Below are positions 5,223 through 7,239 of a stretch of DNA of 7,239 nt, one piece after another (positions within the stretch are counted from its first letter, which is position 1; each line of letters opens with the position of its first letter). The notes beneath the pieces were generated by a model. It saw only the letters and a program-made list of their open reading frames with translations, made no database searches and had not been told where the DNA came from. The DNA is from Candidatus Gastranaerophilales bacterium (lineage in GTDB: Bacteria; Cyanobacteriota; Vampirovibrionia; Gastranaerophilales; Gastranaerophilaceae). Location: the NCBI GenBank assembly GCA_900770525.1, contig CAAHDT010000019.1:1-7239 (forward strand). Direction: 5' to 3'. A program made the position numbers and the translations under genes.

Positions 5223-6428
5223 ATGGAAACATTAAAATCGCAAAGGTTACATATCGGAGTTTTTGGTAAAACTAATGTCGGTAAATCTTCGTTGTTAAAT
5301 AAAATAACTAATCAGGAAGTGTCTATTGTTTCTGATATTGCAGGTACCACAACTGACGTTGTGGAAAAATCTATGGAACTTTTGCCTATTGGTTCGGTGA
5401 GATTTCTTGATACGGCAGGAATTGATGACAAAACTTCACTCTCTGCGCAAAGACTTGAAAAAACAATGAAGGTTATTAATCGTACTGATGTTGCCGTGAT
5501 TGTTTGCGATTATAATGGTATTGATAATTTTGAAAAAGAATTGATTAAAAAGCTTGAGGAGCTGAAAATTCCGTTCCTTATCCTTGTTAATAAGTCAGAT
5601 GTTAAACAAATTTCGACAGAAAAGTTGGACGAATTATATACGATTACACCACACGTGGTTGTTACGTCTGTCTTGTCTGATAGTGAAATTGTTTTCAAAT
5701 TTAAGGCAGAAGTTGTAAAACTCTTGCCGGATGATTTTGTAAATTCTCCAAAAATTGCAGGAGATTTAGTAGAACCTCATAGTACAGTTGTTTTGGTTAT
5801 TCCTATTGACAAAGAGGCGCCTAAAGGACGGATTATTCTTCCGCAAGTTCAGACTATTCGCGATATGTTGGATAGCGATTGTTTGAGTTATGTGGTAAAA
5901 GAAACCGAATTAAAGCTAGCTTTAGATAACCTCAAAACTCCGCCGGCACTTGTGATTACTGATTCACAAGCATTTAAGCAGGTGAGTGAGATTGTGCCTG
6001 AAAGTATTAAACTAACATCTTTTTCAATCCTTTTTGCAAGGTTGAAAGGCGATATCAACGCGTTTGTAAAAGGGGCAAGTGCGATTGATAAATTGCAAGA
6101 TGGGGATAAAGTTTTGATTTTGGAAAGTTGTACTCACCATGCAATTGAAGACGATATCGGGCGAGTTAAAATCCCTAATTTACTAAAGAAAAAGACAGGT
6201 AAAAAACTTGTGATAGACAATTATTCCGGACACGATTTCCCAAATATTGATGGGTACAAATTAATTATCCATTGTGGGGCGTGTATGACAAACAGGAGAG
6301 AAGTTTTGTCAAGAATTCTAATCGCTAACGAAAAACATGTGCCAATTACCAATTATGGTATAGCAATTTCTCATTGCCTTGGAATTTTACCAAGAGCGGT
6401 AGAGGTTTTGCGAAAAGAGTTTGTGTAA
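5223..6428 (+). CDS. hydF: [FeFe]-hydrogenase H-cluster maturation GTPase HydF
   Basis: HydF is the scaffold on which HydE and HydG build the 2Fe subcluster before it is handed to the hydrogenase HydA. The product is 401 residues, near the usual length. An N-terminal TrmE/Era-like GTPase domain has P-loop GKTNVGKS (15-22), G2 GTTTD (41-45), G3 DTAG (63-66) and G4 NKSD (123-126). A middle dimerisation domain follows. The C-terminal iron-sulfur domain has C-x-H at 303-305 and H-C-x2-C at 350-354, the ligand pattern that sets HydF apart from other GTPases. The ATG at 5223 follows an AGGGGG site (5213-5218); TATTCAGGGG is duplicated in tandem just upstream (5197-5217), so two purine-rich sites exist. 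hydE, hydG and hydA are not in view. Its presence implies an anaerobic, hydrogen-metabolising organism. Confidence 0.96.
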   Translation: METLKSQRLHIGVFGKTNVGKSSLLNKITNQEVSIVSDIAGTTTDVVEKSMELLPIGSVRFLDTAGIDDKTSLSAQRLEKTMKVINRTDVAVIVCDYNGIDNFEKELIKKLEELKIPFLILVNKSDVKQISTEKLDELYTITPHVVVTSVLSDSEIVFKFKAEVVKLLPDDFVNSPKIAGDLVEPHSTVVLVIPIDKEAPKGRIILPQVQTIRDMLDSDCLSYVVKETELKLALDNLKTPPALVITDSQAFKQVSEIVPESIKLTSFSILFARLKGDINAFVKGASAIDKLQDGDKVLILESCTHHAIEDDIGRVKIPNLLKKKTGKKLVIDNYSGHDFPNIDGYKLIIHCGACMTNRREVLSRILIANEKHVPITNYGIAISHCLGILPRAVEVLRKEFV

Positions 6429-6491
6429 CAGGTTCAAGACCTGTATGGTGCGGAAAAACGTAGGGTGCATTTATAGGATGTCTAGTGCGAA

Positions 6492-6532
6492 AAAGCCTAA
6501 GCGGTTTCTATCTTTTAATTGCTGGAGGCTTT
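6492..6532 (-). terminator. Candidate terminator of the HTH-like gene
   Basis: AAAGCCT (6492-6498) and AGGCTTT (6526-6532) can pair around a 27-base loop, with an additional inner AGC/GCT contact. Read on the minus strand the second arm runs into TTTTT. It starts at the stop codon of the minus-strand gene. The large loop makes this a modest candidate. A shorter hairpin, ACAGGT with ACCTGT (6428-6444), lies at the hydF stop but lacks a U-run. Confidence 0.35.
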
Positions 6533-6779
6533 AATTATAATCTTTTTGGCATAAAAGCAGGTCGTAGCCGTATAATTCGCATATTTTTTGTAATTCAGAA
6601 ATTTTTAGACCATTACGTTTAATTTTGTTAGAAAAAGTTGGTTGCGGAATAATAACTCCGAGTTTGTTTTTAAGTCGTTCGATTACGCTAAGTTGAGTTG
6701 CGCCATCTCGTGCAGTTATTATTTTAAGAAGAGCACGATTGTCCATTTCCGTAATTACTGTACCTGCGAATTTGTTCAT
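6531..6779 (-). CDS. Small helix-turn-helix-like protein, probable DNA-binding regulator
   Basis: The product is 82 residues. The centre and C-terminal half reads as a compact helical domain: QLSVIERLKNKLG (29-41), QPTFSNKIKR (46-55), then LKISELQKICELYGYDLLL (58-76). The last part matches the closing helices of XRE/Cro-like repressors, in which a recognition helix with a Q-x2-F/S-x-K pattern is followed by a helix ending in LGY or YGY. I do not recognise a named family and cannot say what it binds. It is convergent with hydF and divergent from the pilin gene at 6903. Upstream of its ATG there is no Shine-Dalgarno-like run, and the predicted -10 box is so close that the transcript may be leaderless. 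Confidence 0.7.
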   Translation of the reverse strand: MNKFAGTVITEMDNRALLKIITARDGATQLSVIERLKNKLGVIIPQPTFSNKIKRNGLKISELQKICELYGYDLLLCQKDYN

Positions 6780-6785
6780 AGTTCA

Positions 6786-6813
6786 AGTATAAACTATTGA
6801 CAAATATATTCAA
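6786..6813 (-). promoter_or_regulatory. Predicted promoter of the HTH-like gene
   Basis: On the minus strand TTGAAT (6808-6813) is 16 bases from TATACT (6786-6791). Only six bases separate the -10 box from the ATG at 6779, so transcription would begin at or about the start codon. The site overlaps the + strand promoter of the pilin gene. Confidence 0.5.
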
Positions 6814-6825
6814 ATGCAGCATAAT
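6797..6825 (+). promoter_or_regulatory. Predicted promoter of the right-hand pilin gene
   Basis: A consensus TTGACA (6797-6802) is followed after 17 bases by CATAAT (6820-6825), with TAATAT in an overlapping register. It would give a very AT-rich leader of about 70 bases before the ATG at 6903. ATATTCA (6806-6812) and TGAATAT (6838-6844) form an inverted repeat over the promoter and could be an operator. The divergent, overlapping minus-strand promoter suggests shared control with the HTH-like gene. Confidence 0.55.
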
Positions 6826-6902
6826 ATATTTAATATATGAATATTTTATAATGTTTTCGATATAATATGTTTAATAAATATTAATATATAGGAGCAGATT
6901 TG

Positions 6903-7239
6903 ATGGAAGATAATAATAAAAGAATTACACCGGCTTTGCAACACAGTCAAGCAGAAAGCAGGGCGTTTACATTAGCCGAAGTCCTCATCACCCTTGGCAT
7001 AATCGGCGTAGTCGCAGCATTAACTTTACCTGCGCTATTGACTAACATCCAGTCAAAAGTCCGTGCAGAGCGTTCACGTAGCGTCCAGTATAAGTTTTCA
7101 TTAGCCACCGAAAAGATGGCACGACTTAACCTTATAGGTCCTTATGATAGTACAGACGCATTTGTGGACGAACTACAAAAACACTTAAAAATCTCTAAAA
7201 GATGTAACGCAAGCAACCTAAGAGGTTGTTGGCCTTATG
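6903..7239 (+). CDS. Type IV prepilin-like protein, paralogue of the DGR target (partial at the right edge)
   Basis: 112 codons are visible and the frame runs off the window. The ATG at 6903 has AGGAG at 6890-6894. A 21-residue leader ends in SRA and is followed by FTLAEVLITLGIIGVV, so the prepilin cleavage site is A21/F22 with glutamate at +5 (E26), then the transmembrane helix. Beyond it the sequence closely follows the pilin at 131-1396: both have LNLIGPY, a T-x2-FV-x-EL segment, KISK and LRGCWP in the same order. The nucleotide sequence is also similar over the helix. This is a member of the same expanded family. The C-terminal domain, where a second VR would be, is outside the window. 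Alanine at -1 is less usual than glycine but is shared by both pilins here. Confidence 0.9.
   Translation, partial: MEDNNKRITPALQHSQAESRAFTLAEVLITLGIIGVVAALTLPALLTNIQSKVRAERSRSVQYKFSLATEKMARLNLIGPYDSTDAFVDELQKHLKISKRCNASNLRGCWPY

Noticed and set aside
6428..6450. T-arm-like hairpin (loop TTCAAGA) at the hydF stop, suggesting a tRNA or tRNA fragment
   Set aside because: No matching acceptor stem, anticodon arm or CCA end can be built, and the upstream part is hydF coding sequence.

Overview
The most notable content is on the left. Positions 1-2355 hold most of a diversity-generating retroelement (DGR), which has a target gene, an accessory gene and a template repeat. The target is a type IV prepilin-like protein whose last 43 codons form a 129-bp variable repeat (VR, 1265-1393). 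Downstream lie a four-helix-bundle gene of the Avd type (1703-2074) and a non-coding, asparagine-codon-rich template repeat (TR, 2227-2355). I aligned the two repeats by eye without gaps. They differ at 21 of 129 positions, and 20 of those are adenines in the TR. This is the signature of adenine-specific mutagenic retrohoming. No reverse transcriptase is visible in the window: the TR is followed by about 250 bases of non-coding sequence and then metG. The cassette is therefore either served by a reverse transcriptase elsewhere or has lost it.

The middle and right parts are mostly housekeeping, all on the + strand up to 6428. They are metG (methionyl-tRNA synthetase, one-zinc type without the C-terminal tRNA-binding domain), a small secreted protein of unknown function behind an unusual ribosome-site hairpin, rpsO (ribosomal protein S15) with its own promoter and terminator, and hydF (the [FeFe]-hydrogenase maturation GTPase). 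Next comes a minus-strand gene for a small helix-turn-helix-like protein. It is divergent from a second prepilin-like gene that runs off the right edge at 7239. The N-terminal part of that second pilin closely resembles the DGR target, so it is a paralogue and possibly another target.

The organism is probably an anaerobic, AT-rich gut bacterium. Three traits suggest the non-photosynthetic cyanobacterial relatives (Vampirovibrionia, Gastranaerophilales, 'Melainabacteria'): several FTLAEVLITLG-type prepilins with alanine before the cleavage site, a short MetRS, and HydF. This is inference from gene content and recollection of family style, not from a database search.

A likely working model is that the avd/TR region supplies an RNA template. 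A reverse transcriptase outside the window would copy it with errors at adenines, and the cDNA would replace the VR at the 3' end of the pilin gene. The result would be a surface or pilus protein with a C-type-lectin-like domain whose binding face is rewritten. The HTH-like protein, whose promoter overlaps that of the second pilin, may control pilin expression.
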